Program-made: the position numbers and the translations under genes
Shown here: piece by piece, positions 12,696-22,840 of the stretch
Layout: every line of letters starts with the position of its first letter
Numbering within the stretch: the stretch's first letter is position 1
Notes under the pieces: model-generated
Databases searched by the model: none
Seen by the model: the letters and a program-made list of their open reading frames with translations, nothing else
What the model was told of the DNA's origin: nothing
Assembly: GCA_030737835.1 (NCBI GenBank)
Contig: CM060852.1
Location: 21,685,868 to 21,749,867 of the forward strand
DNA: 64,000 nt
Direction: 5' to 3'
Origin: Acorus gramineus
Taxonomy: Eukaryota > Streptophyta > Magnoliopsida > Acorales > Acoraceae

Positions 12696-13089
12696 TCAAT
12701 GTATCTACTCTGAAAAATATCTAAAACTAATAATTATTATAAACTTATATATGTCTATATTATATGTGGTTCAAATTCTATTATCTTGTGTGATTAATGG
12801 AATTTTAAAAATTTAGATGGCATTGTATTGTCTTTGTACAATATCTGAAGGAGATCATTAGAAGCTATGGTGATTAGTGTCTTGATTCTAAATCAATGTA
12901 TCTACTCTGAAAAATATCTAAAACTAATAATTATTATAAACTTATATATGTCTATATTATATGTGGTTCAAATTCTGTTATCTTGTGTGATTAATGGAAT
13001 TTCAAAAATTTAGATGGCATTGTATTGTCTTTGTACAATATCTGAAGGAGATCATTAGAAGCTATGGTGATTGGTGTCTTGATTTTAAC
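12696..13089. repeat. 197-bp tandem duplication
   Basis: Two adjacent copies, 12696-12892 and 12893-13089, begin TCAATGTATCTACTCTG and differ at only about four positions, so the duplication is recent. No coding content. The DNA from 13090 to 14160 holds no gene; 13400-13800 resembles the TIR element family at 32.1 and 49.1 kb. Confidence 0.85.
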
Positions 13090-14160
13090 TCTCTCATTCG
13101 TTTAATATGCACTTGATCATCTAAACCATATATGTAGACATATTAAGAAGTCAAAAAGTATTTGTATTCGTTGCTCAAAAAAAATAGTATTTGTATTTGC
13201 TCCGAATCTAAAAAGACTCGAGTTCCTGTATTTGAATGATTTATGTCACAATACAAATATTAAGATATTTGATAAGACATATAAATAATTATATATGTTT
13301 AAGAATGCACCCATATAATATTTTCTTATTTTTTAAAAATGCCTGAAACCATTATCATTTTAATAAGTTTTTTTTCCTATTCATCTAAGTTGAAAAAAAT
13401 AAGGGTATATTCATGTTTTTCATGATAGATGACTATACCATAATAGATAATAACTTTAGAAGCACAAGAGATTTATGTTTAATTTGTTTTTTTGTTATTC
13501 TCATTAAAAATACGTAAAATTCAATTTTTTTGTTTGGTTCATCTTAAATAAAATAAAGAAAAAAAATTATAATAGATAAATAAAAATATATTTATTAGTT
13601 ATTCATGTTTAAAATTGTGTGAGGTCGAGATGTTTGTCACGTAACATATTTTGAATATGTGTACTGAGGGGATTAATTTTCTAAATAACACAATAACATA
13701 ATTTAATTCATTGACATGTGAAAAAATAATCATCAATTTTAATTATCCTCTGAAATTATTATGATCATAACTATCAAATTTTATACAAACAAAATAAACA
13801 ACTTTTAGCATTGAAGTTTATCCATCATGTATTAAATTATGATAGGATTAAAAAGTCAAATTTTTTTATAAATACCAAATATACTCTTGGTGAATGAAAA
13901 GACTCCAATAGATACAAGCATTTAAGAATTTTGATGAAAAGCTTTCAAGAAAATAGATAAAAATAGACTCTGAGGACTTGTTTCTAAATATAGAACATTT
14001 GAGGGACATGTGAAAAAAACCCCTAGAATTTATTCTTTTTTGGGGCAAGAAGGGTCCGAATATTCTTAACTGCTGGGCAGGGTATTTATGGTTCGTTGGA
14101 ATACGAAAGGCATATATTTTGAGATTTGATATTTGTTTTTAAAATTTCATTTATTAATTA

Positions 14161-14643
14161 GGGAAACATCCAAATAAACCCCTATAGACCGTCTGAAATC
14201 CATATTAACCCCATGTCTTTGTCTTTTTCGTGAAATCCATAAAATCCTCCTGAAAACACCTATATATATCCAAATAACTCCATGCGTAAAGTTTTCGTTG
14301 ACGGATGAGAAATATTGTGTGAATATTTTATTTAATTAACTATGACTGAAAACACAGTATATCAAAAAACCCTATAATTTGTTAAAAATGCGAAGAACTT
14401 TCTCTAAAAATTAATCTTACTCATCCGAATAAATTACAAAACTCTTTTACATAAGATCATTATTTACATAAGATTTTTTTGCATTTTTAATACATTATAG
14501 AGAGTTTTTGATAAACTGTGTTTCAATCAGGGTTAACCAAAAAGAATATTCTTTGAATAATCCTCATCTATCAACAAAAATTTAACACATAAAGTTATTT
14601 GGGTTTACATACCTGTATTCATGGGGTTATATGAATCTTTTCC
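14161..14643. mobile_element. Foldback Mutator-like element
   Basis: The left half (14161-about 14398) and the right half are imperfect inverted copies over about 240 bp. Shared blocks include CAAATAA(A/C)CCC, ATCAAAAA, AAAATGCGAAGAA/AAAATGCAAAAAA and a shared GATGAG stretch. It begins GGGAAACATCC and ends TTTTCC. Flanking 9-mers TATTAATTA (14152-14160) and TATTACTTA (14644-14652) match at 8 of 9, as expected of an aged Mutator-type target duplication. It is non-coding. Confidence 0.75.
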
Positions 14644-14680
14644 TATTACTTAATAATTATTATGTTGTATTATATTATAT

Positions 14681-14810
14681 GGAGAAATCCATATAACCCC
14701 CTGTAAACATATCAAAATCCAAATAACCCCCTACATTCTCCCTAAATCCAAATAACCCCCTATAAACAGGTACAAAATATAAAAAACCCCTTCTGTCAAT
14801 TAAGTTAACC
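14681..14810 (+). repeat. Left terminal inverted repeat of the Mutator-like element
   Basis: Begins GGAGAAATCCATATAACC and carries three AACCCCCT blocks. It pairs with the reverse complement of 26194-26320 out to the TTAACC block. Confidence 0.75.
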
Positions 14811-14868
14811 TATCTTTAACCTAAATTTACCCATATGTGTAAAAATACAATAATGCCCCTCGATCCCC

Positions 14869-15039
14869 TCAATACATCAGTGACTAGATCAGCCAACATC
14901 TCCACCGTCACCCCGACTTGACCTCCTCCACCGTTTCCAGAATCCGCGTAAGCGTGGGCACCAGCTCGAGCGGCAGGACCTGCTCATGCGGACGTCGTGG
15001 CACGGAGAGCGTGATGAGGCACACGAGCGCGGCGTCAAT
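14869..15039. repeat. 171-bp flank duplication, left copy
   Basis: Identical to 25406-25576 except at three positions and without indels (constant offset 10537). It ends exactly at the first base of the chromovirus 5' LTR. On the minus strand it is the 3' part of the captured ARM-like gene fragment. Confidence 0.95.
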
Positions 15040-17925
15040 TGTTATATATGTGTCACTTTTAGGCCTGCTGGTATCCATTGGAGCATTTTGGCAGTTTTTG
15101 AGTTTTTTTGTTTTTCGATCGGAACCGCAAAATTTTGGACTGTTAGCTATCGTCCTGAGCTAGAGGACTCCGATTGAAAATCTAACTGCATATTATGTGT
15201 CCTGGTGCCATTTTAAGCCACTCATGAAAATTTCATCGAATTCCGGCAACGTTTCCGAAATTTCACAGTTCCGGGGCGTATCTGGGTTTTTAAGTCGCTT
15301 ACTATATATATGTGTGATCTAATTTTGAGATACACTATTCATCATCCCTACCAACTTTCTCCCTCTCTCCTCTCTCTCATTTTTCTCCCTTTTGAAGCCC
15401 TTAGACCCCTCAAACCCAAAAACCTAAAGCACAAGAAGTGTAGATCGGGTCCCGATCTACACCCCGGTGCCTTCAAATCCCATTTTCGGCGAGTCTAGCC
15501 TCTCCATCCTCCCCTCTTTCTCCTCTATTTTGGGCTGTTTCGAAGGCCGAGTGAGATCCGGGCGTAGGAGGGCCTTTGAGAAAGGTTTCGGTGCGCGGAG
15601 AGCACCAGGTCACCTCTTCCTCCCCCTTGGTAAGCTTTCTTTCCCTCTTTTTCATGCTTAGATGCTTGATAGGAGGGGGTTTTTGTGTTTGGGAGGTGGT
15701 CGGCGGCTGTGGGAGGCCGTCGGAGGTGGTTGGGGGCGGTCGGAGGCCGTCGGAGGCCATTGGGTGGGTGGTGGAGGTGCTCGGGCAGTGGGGGTTCTGT
15801 TTCGGGCAACAAGCAACAGCGGCAGCAGCACAGGCAGCGCGCAGGCTGGGTGCGCGCGGGCGTGCGCGCGGCGCGTGTGCTGGGCGTGCTGTGCGCGGGT
15901 CTGGTGCGAGGAGCTGGTCGAGCAGATGCGCGCGGGTGTGCTGGGCGTGCGGGCGCTGGGCGTGCTGCGCGCGGGTGCACCCGGGAGGAGTTGTGCGAGC
16001 GGCTGGTGCAAGGGGCTGTGCGAGCGGATGGGGCGTGGTGAGGCAGGGATGATGCGCGCGGGGGGCGGCGAGGTGGCGGGAGTGCGCGCGGGGGCGTGCG
16101 GGGTGCGCGCGGGGGCGTGCGGGGTGCGCGCGGGCTCCTGCGCTGGGCGCAGTGGACGCGCGGTGCCCCGGGTGGTGCGGCGGCGTGTCCAGGCGGCGGG
16201 CAGGGGCCCGGCGGTGCGCGGGGTGCGCGGGCTGAGGGCGGCGGTGCACCCGGGCGGTCGGGTGGCCGTGCGGGTGGTTGCCGGCCGTGCGGGTTGCCGG
16301 GGTGCGGGTGGTTGCCGGGGCTCGGGCTAGCGTGTGTGCGGGTCGTATGCACGTTTGCCCGAGTGTTGGGTATTTATTTGTGTGTTTTGTGTATTTTGGG
16401 GTATTGTGGATTATACTCCCCAGTTGATACCCTGTCTTGCAGATCTCGACGGACGGTCGCGCGTCGACCCGATTTTCGGTGAGTGGGACAACCCAACCCA
16501 GTTTGGGAGGCGTTACATGCACTTGGGCGTGTACCGTCCTCCCCTGGGGCAGATAGTTAGTATTAACTGTTTTTATTATAATACCTGTAAGCATGATGTG
16601 TGTGTGTGTAGAATGCATGCCGCCCTAGACTTGTATGTTAGGGACTTGCACCCTTAGGATTTGTGCATGAGCCGTGCATCTGTCACCCCGTTATCATGCT
16701 AGGAAAGCCCGACCTGTGCATGCGTCCTATTAGTTTGATTTATTTAATTAAATGCAAGCTTTAATATTGATAGCATGCTTTGGGGAATATAAGGGGGCCT
16801 TGCGAGGTTAACATTGAGACCCGGGTTAGGGTACTCCGTGTTCCTCGTTTGGTTGTCGGATGTCCTACATCGGGACCTCAGGTTACCCTCCCAAGGTCTC
16901 TTTTCCCCATTTATGTCTTATTTATTTCCCCGCATCCTGGTTATGCGCGCTGGTGGAATTCTGAGGAATTCAAGACATTAGAGTTGTAGAGATGTGCTGT
17001 CAGCGGATCCGAGTGGATCATATGCGATGGATAGGCTGTTCTGTTCCCTTCGTTGGATCCGTGTAGAGACTACCTCGGCGTTAGAAAGGTTGTCCCGTGC
17101 AGGGGCTCCATCAGTAGGCGCCTCCTGATTTGGTAGAAGGACTGCGCCGAACGTGGGAGTGGCCAAACGACCTACGGAGTGGGAGAGACTATCGGTGGAC
17201 CAAGGGTGACCAACAGCCTAGTCAGTCCCAAGAGCCTATGTCACCTGGTGAGGGTGAGGGTATGGTGGGCCAGCGATGCGACGACCCACAGGATTGTGTA
17301 TGGATGATTATCAGCCCATTAAGTCCCAACATCCTTGGTCACCTATTGAGGGTGAGGGTGAGGGTGAGGGTATGGCGGTTCGGCGATGTGACGAACCCCC
17401 GGATTTGTGTTGTTTATGCCGCTTTGGGGCTATTGACTTGATTTAAATGTGGTTAATATGAACTGTATGCATGGGTTGTGCTATTCACTGAGCGTGTGGC
17501 TCACCCCTCGCATAAATCTTTTTCAGTGATCACTGAGGAGGACTTGAAGGAGGAGCTTCCCGAGCGACTACACCAGTAGCGGAGTTAGCGCCACGTCCCT
17601 CGAGTCTTGAGGCCATCAGCACCCTTCTCTTTGTTGTATGTATATATTCTGTGCTTGGGCACCTAGCTGGATTATGTATGGATTTTATTTGTGTATATAT
17701 GGACATGTTGGCTCTCACAGGACATACGATTATGTATCGAGTCTGTAGTATGTTGATTACAGATTCAGTCTTTTAGCTTCCGCATTTGGTGTATATATTA
17801 TGTCAGCCCTGCTTTTATCTGTGTTGTCATTTTAGTTGTTGTTAGGAGTATGTTATTGAATTCCTGTTACTGATATCATATATACACTTGCCGCGTCCCG
17901 GGGACGGCCGCCCTGGGGCGTGACA
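15040..17925 (+). repeat. Chromovirus 5' LTR
   Basis: It starts TGTTATATATGTGTCAC and ends GGGGCGTGACA next to the primer site. A TATA-like ACTATATATATGTG lies at about 15300-15314, a plausible promoter. A GC-rich island (about 15835-16330) is built from GCGCGCGGG and GGGGCGTGC units and is about 150 bp longer than in the 3' copy. GGTGAGGG repeats lie at about 17250-17375. Confidence 0.9.
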
Positions 17926-17930
17926 AAAGT

Positions 17931-17943
17931 TGGTATCAGAGCC
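17931..17943 (+). other. Chromovirus primer-binding site
   Basis: TGGTATCAGAGCC, complementary to the 3' end of initiator Met-tRNA, lies five bases after the LTR terminus. Confidence 0.9.
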
Positions 17944-18045
17944 TGGTCCTGTCAGAGCCAAATGTCTTCTTTTTCGTAGAGATGAGTCCTAGGATTTCTA
18001 TATGCGTATTCTGATCCTAGTGTCTGGTTTTCTTAGGTTGCTGAT

Positions 18046-20089
18046 ATGCCTCCTCGCAGAGGACGGCGCGGACGTGGTCCCTCTCGACCCTTGGAGGTCT
18101 CCGGACCTGCCAGAGTCGAGGATGCTATTGGTGAGTCCTCAGCCGAGAGGTCAGGACCAGCGCAGGAGCCTCCTGCCTGGGAGCGCGCGTTTGCGCGGTT
18201 GGCAGATTTGGTGGAGACCCAGACCAGATTATTAGCAGATCAGGCACGGGAGATACAGGAGCTGCGGGCGCCCGCGAGGCAGTTCCGCAGGTTCCCTGGT
18301 GGCAGATCCACCTGTGGTACCCGATGTACCCCCGGTCCCTGTGGCTATTCCGGCGGTCAGAGTTCAGGATCCTCAGGAGAGGGAGGCGGAGCTAGAGGCA
18401 GCAGCGAGGGTGCAGCAGAGTGGACTCTCAGCCTTTCTGAAGCTCCATCCTCCCGAGTTCCAGGGTCAGACGGAGGACCCCCTTGCTCCAGAGAGATGGT
18501 TGATGGAGGTGGATACCATCTTCTCGACGATGCTTTGCACAGACCGCCAGCGAGTCTCCCTGGCCACATTTATGCTGAAGGGTAGCGCCGCCGACTGGTG
18601 GGCTACTCGATCAGTAGACATCCCAGAGGGATTGGAGCAGCTCACTTGGGCGGGATTCAGGAGATATTTCTTGGAGGAGTATTTCCCCTTCTCGACGCGA
18701 CAGATAGTGATGCAGGAGTTTGAGCAGCTGACTCAGGGCACTATGTCCGTCGCTGACTACTCCACGCGGTTCACGAGGCTGTCCCGATTCGCTCCAGCTC
18801 TGGCGATGGACGAGGAGATGAGGTGCCGTCGATTCGAGCTCGGTCTCAGCAGTGCCATCCGAGTGCACGTCACCGCCCACGCTTTCACGAGGTACTCCGA
18901 CTTAGTGTCTCGAGCGAAGACCGTCGAGAGAGACCTCGGGATCCAGGTGAGGGCCCCGACCCCGTCGACAGACCAGAGGCCACCCAGGGGTCAGGACAGA
19001 GGGCAGCGCAAGAAGAAGAGGGCCCGCTTCGAGCAGTCAGCGGCTTCCTCTCTTCCAGCAGATGTGGTGCCAGCGCGAGGTCCAGCACCCATCGCAGCAG
19101 TGCCAGTCCAGACGAGGCGACCGGAGACGAGGCGCTGTTATCACTGTCAGCGCGTCGGGCATATTCTGTATAATTGCCCTGACGCTGGCCGACCCGCAGT
19201 GATGCCCCAGCAGCAGCAGTTGCAGCAGCGGCCGTTCCAGCAGCAGTTTCAGCAGCAGCGCCAGCAGCAGCCTCAGCGCCAGCCGCAGCAGCAGCCTCAG
19301 CGTCAGCAGCAGCAGCCACAGGGTGGCCGTGCTGATCAGAGGAGGCAGCCAGCGCAGCAGGCGAGGCGTGCCCCTGCTCCTCAGCCTCAGTTCGTCCAGG
19401 GCCGAGTGGCAGCGCTTTCGGCAGAGGAGGCCCAGGCATCAGGCAGCGTGGTCAGAGGTACTGTTCAGATCTCCCAGCTTCCTGCTTATGTACTGTTTGA
19501 TTCCGGAGCCACCCACTCGTTCGTGTCTCCCGCTTTCGCGAGACGGACGGGTGTGGCGTCTGCTCCTCTAGATGCTGTATTAGAGGTATCATTGCCCGTG
19601 GGAGACCGTATTCTCCTCAGTTCTGTGTACCGAGGGTGTACGGTAGAGATCGCGGAGCATGAGTTTCCGGTGGAGCTGGTGGAGCTTGCGATGGCGGATT
19701 TTGATGCCATCCTGGGGATGGATTGGCTTGCAGCTAGTCATGCCAGCATCGACTGTTTCGCCAAGTCGGTGTCGTTCCACCTTCCTGGTCGGAGGTCTTT
19801 CCAGTTCGTGGGCGATCGAGACGTAGCTCCTCTGGGGTTCGTGTCGTCCATGCAGGCGTGGAGACTCCTTCAGGGTGGATGCGAGGGCTTTCTGGCTTAT
19901 ATTGCTCTGGAGGATGCACCGCTGCGGGCAGATATCAGTCAGACTCCGGTCGTGGCAGAGTATCCCGAGGTTTTCCCCGATGATCTTCCGGGATTACCGC
20001 CGGATCGCGCGATCGAGTTTGAGATCAATCTGATTCCGGGGACCGAGCCGGTTTCGAGGGCTCCGTACCGGATGGCCCTGCAGAGCTGA
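18046..20089 (+). pseudogene. Chromovirus gag and protease, frame-shifted
   Basis: The start is ATG at 18046 with a basic N-terminus (MPPRRGRRGRG). A one-base frame change at about 18270-18300 moves the frame. Then follow the retrotransposon gag domain (around LHPPEFQG, WLMEVDTIFS, WWATRSV), a CCHC knuckle (CYHCQRVGHILYNC, about 19136-19180), a Gln-rich linker, and the protease (VLFDSGATHSF, then DAILGMDWL). The frame ends at a TGA at 20087-20089 caused by a one-base loss just before the RT. The DSG triad is intact. Confidence 0.9.
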
Positions 20090-20091
20090 GG

Positions 20092-21477
20092 GTGCTGAAG
20101 GAGCAGTTAGAGGAGTTGCTGGAGAAGGGCTTCGCACGTCCGAGTGTGTCTCCGTGGGGAGCCCCTGTCCTGTTCGTCCGGAAGAAGGACGGTTCACTGC
20201 GGCTGTGTATTGATTACAGGCAGCTGAATAAACGGACAGTGAAGAACAAGTACCCGTTGCCGCGGATCGACGATCTGTTTGACCAGCTCCAGGGAGCGTG
20301 CGTCTTTTCCAAGATCGATCTCCGCTCGGGGTACTACCAGTTGAAGATCCGGGAGTCAGACATCTCGAAGACGGCCTTTCGCACCCGGTATGGGCACTAC
20401 GAGTTCAGAGTACTGCCATTCGGGTTGACGAACGCGCCGACGGCCTTCATGGATCTGATGAACCGGGTATTTCGACCCTTCCTCGACTCCTTTGTGGTAG
20501 TATTCATCGATGATATATTGGTGTACTCGAGGAGTCTGGAGGAGCACGCTCACCATCTTCGCACAGTCTTGGAGACTTTGGCCAGACATCAGTTGTTCGC
20601 CAAGTTCAGCAAGTGCGAGTTCTGGTTGGAGCGGATGGCCTTTCTGGGCCATGTGATTTCCGGTGAGGGTATAGCTGTGGACCCGGAGAAGACGCTCGCC
20701 GTGTCGAATTGGCGTCGACCGTCGAACCCCACTGAGATTCGGAGCTTCTTGGGCTTGGCGGGTTATTACAGGAGGTTTGTGGAGGGTTTCTCCAAGATAG
20801 CCGTTCCTCTTACCCGCCTCACTCGGAAGGACGTCCGGTTCGAGTGGTCCCCTTCTTGTGAGGAGAGCTTCCAGGAGCTGAAGCGAAGGCTCACCTCAGC
20901 GCCAGTTCTTACCCTTCCATCTGGGAGTGGTGGGTTCGCAGTATACACAGATGCATCGCAGTTGGGTGTGGGTTGCGTCCTGATGCAGCACGGTAAGGTG
21001 GTGGCTTACGCGTCTCGTCAGTTGAAGCCCCATGAGCAGAACTACCCCACCCATGACCTCGAGTTGGCTGCGATCATATTTGCGCTGAAGATGTGGAGGC
21101 ATTACCTCTATGGAGAGGAGTTCGAGCTCTTTACTGATCATAAGAGCTTGACATATCTGCAGTCTCAGCCGGAGCTCAACATGCGTCAGAGGCGTTGGGT
21201 TGAGTTCCTGACAGACTACGATTGTGACATCGCTTACCATCCGGGTAAGGCGAATGTCGTTGCAGATGCGCTCAGTAGGCGTCCGTCGTTGGAGGCTTCT
21301 GGAGGAGGCCGCTTGTTGGATTTGCGTCCGAGAGACTCCTGCTGGGGGCTTTTTGGCCAGGCTGGTGGTCTCGACGAGATCCGCACAGCTCAGGCTCAGG
21401 ACCCGCATTTTATAGTCCTTTCTGAAGGCGTCGCCCGGGGCGTCGGGACTACCAGATTCGTGCAGACGGGATCCTGA
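20092..21477 (+). pseudogene. Chromovirus reverse transcriptase and RNase H
   Basis: This 461-codon open frame has [37 protein letters not shown], the catalytic [22 protein letters not shown], and the RNase H blocks [30 protein letters not shown] and [10 protein letters not shown]. The catalytic YxDD-class motif reads FIDD, as usual in Ty3/gypsy, so the segment itself looks undamaged. It is separated from gag-protease by one frame change near 20076 and from integrase by another near 21430. Confidence 0.92.
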
Positions 21478-21479
21478 GA

Positions 21480-22793
21480 TTCAGAGGCCGAGTGTGCATC
21501 CCCGACGACGCAGAGCTGAGGCGGAAGATTCTGGACGAGGCCCATCGCTCGAGGTACACCGTGCACCCTGGTGGCACGAAGATGTACAGGGGCCTTCGTC
21601 GCGGCTACTGGTGGCGCGGGATGAAGACGGATATCGCCCGTTTCGTTGCCTAGTGCCTAGTATGCCAGCAGGTGAAGTCGGAGCATCAGCGCCCTGCGGG
21701 GAAGCTGCAGTCCATTGAGATCCCTCAGTGGAAGTGGGAGCAGATCACCATGGACTTCGTCTCGGGTCTGCCGAGGTCACGTTCGGGTCGCGATGCCATC
21801 TGGGTGATCGTCGACCGGCTGACGAAGTCTGCTCATTTCCTCCCCATCCGACTCACCGATTCTCTGGACACTCTGGCGCAGTTATTCGTCTCCGAGATTG
21901 TCCGTCTCCATGGCACTCCAGTCAGCATCATCTCTGATCGAGACACGCGTTTTACTTCGAGGTTCTGGCGTAGCCTCCAGCACGCCCTTGGTACGAACCT
22001 CCATTTCAGTACCGCGTTTCATCCTCAGACGGACGGCCAGTCGGAGAGGACGATCCAGACCCTTGAGGACATGCTGCGGGCCTGTGTACTCGATTTTGGG
22101 GGCAGTTGGGAGAGGCACCTTCCGTTGGTGGAGTTCGCCTACAACAACAGCTACCATTCGAGCATCTGGATGGCTCCCTACGAGGCACTTTATGGCCGCA
22201 GCTGCAGGTCCCCCCTGTGTTGGGACGAGGTCGGAGAGCGCCAGCTAGAGGGACCAGAGATCGTTCACCAGACCTCCGAGATGGTGAAGACGATTCGCGA
22301 GCGTATCCGAGTCGCTCAGAGTCGTCAGAAGAGCTACGCCGACCGCCGTCGCCGTGAGCTCACCTTCGAGGTCGGTGACCATGTGTTCTTGAAGGTGTCC
22401 CCGATGAAGGGCATCTTCCGATTCGGTGTGCGGGGCAAGCTGAGTCCGCGTTTCATTGGGCCGTTCCTCATCCTCGAGCGAGTTGGGGAGGTGGCCTATC
22501 GCATAGCTCTGCCCCCACAGTTGGCTCAGGCCCATGACGTCTTCCATGTCTCGCAGCTGAGGCGATACGTCCACGATCCTGCTCACATCATCCCGTTCGA
22601 GCCGCTCGTCTTCGAGCCGGACTTGTCTTTCGTGGAGCAGCCGATTGAGATCCTGGACCGCCGCGAGAAGAGGCTCCGCACCAAGACCGTCCAGCTGGTC
22701 AAGGTGCGATGGCAGCACCGTTCCGGTGCCGAGGCCACTTGGGAGCTCGAGGACGCCATGCGTGACGCGTATCCGCATCTTTTCCCTTCTTAG
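21480..22793 (+). pseudogene. Chromovirus integrase with chromodomain
   Basis: The N-terminal zinc-binding module (EAHRSRYTVHPG, CLVCQQ) is interrupted by TAG at about 21652. The core has ITMDFVSGLP, IISDRDTRF and GQSERTIQTLED, giving the D,D,E triad. The SH3-like GDHVFLKVSP part follows, and the C-terminus (LVKVRWQHRSGAEATWELED, ending PHLFPS) is a chromodomain, which in chromoviruses guides insertion toward heterochromatin. From 21672 the frame is open to the stop at 22793. Confidence 0.9.
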
Positions 22794-22827
22794 TTGTTCT
22801 TGTATTTATTTTGAGGACAAAATTTCC

Positions 22828-22840
22828 TAAGGGGGGAGAA
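22828..22840 (+). other. Chromovirus polypurine tract
   Basis: TAAGGGGGGAGAA abuts the start of the 3' LTR. Confidence 0.9.

Noticed and set aside
15473-16618. Long antisense open frames (up to 381 codons) in the GC-rich LTR island, with copies at 23270-23993
   Set aside because: Several frames on both strands are open at once, the peptides are Ala/Pro/Arg/His-rich without domains, and the stretch lies inside an LTR. Base composition explains it.
18885-19439. 184-codon minus-strand frame opposite gag
   Set aside because: Shadow of the Gln-rich gag linker; Ala-rich repeats only.
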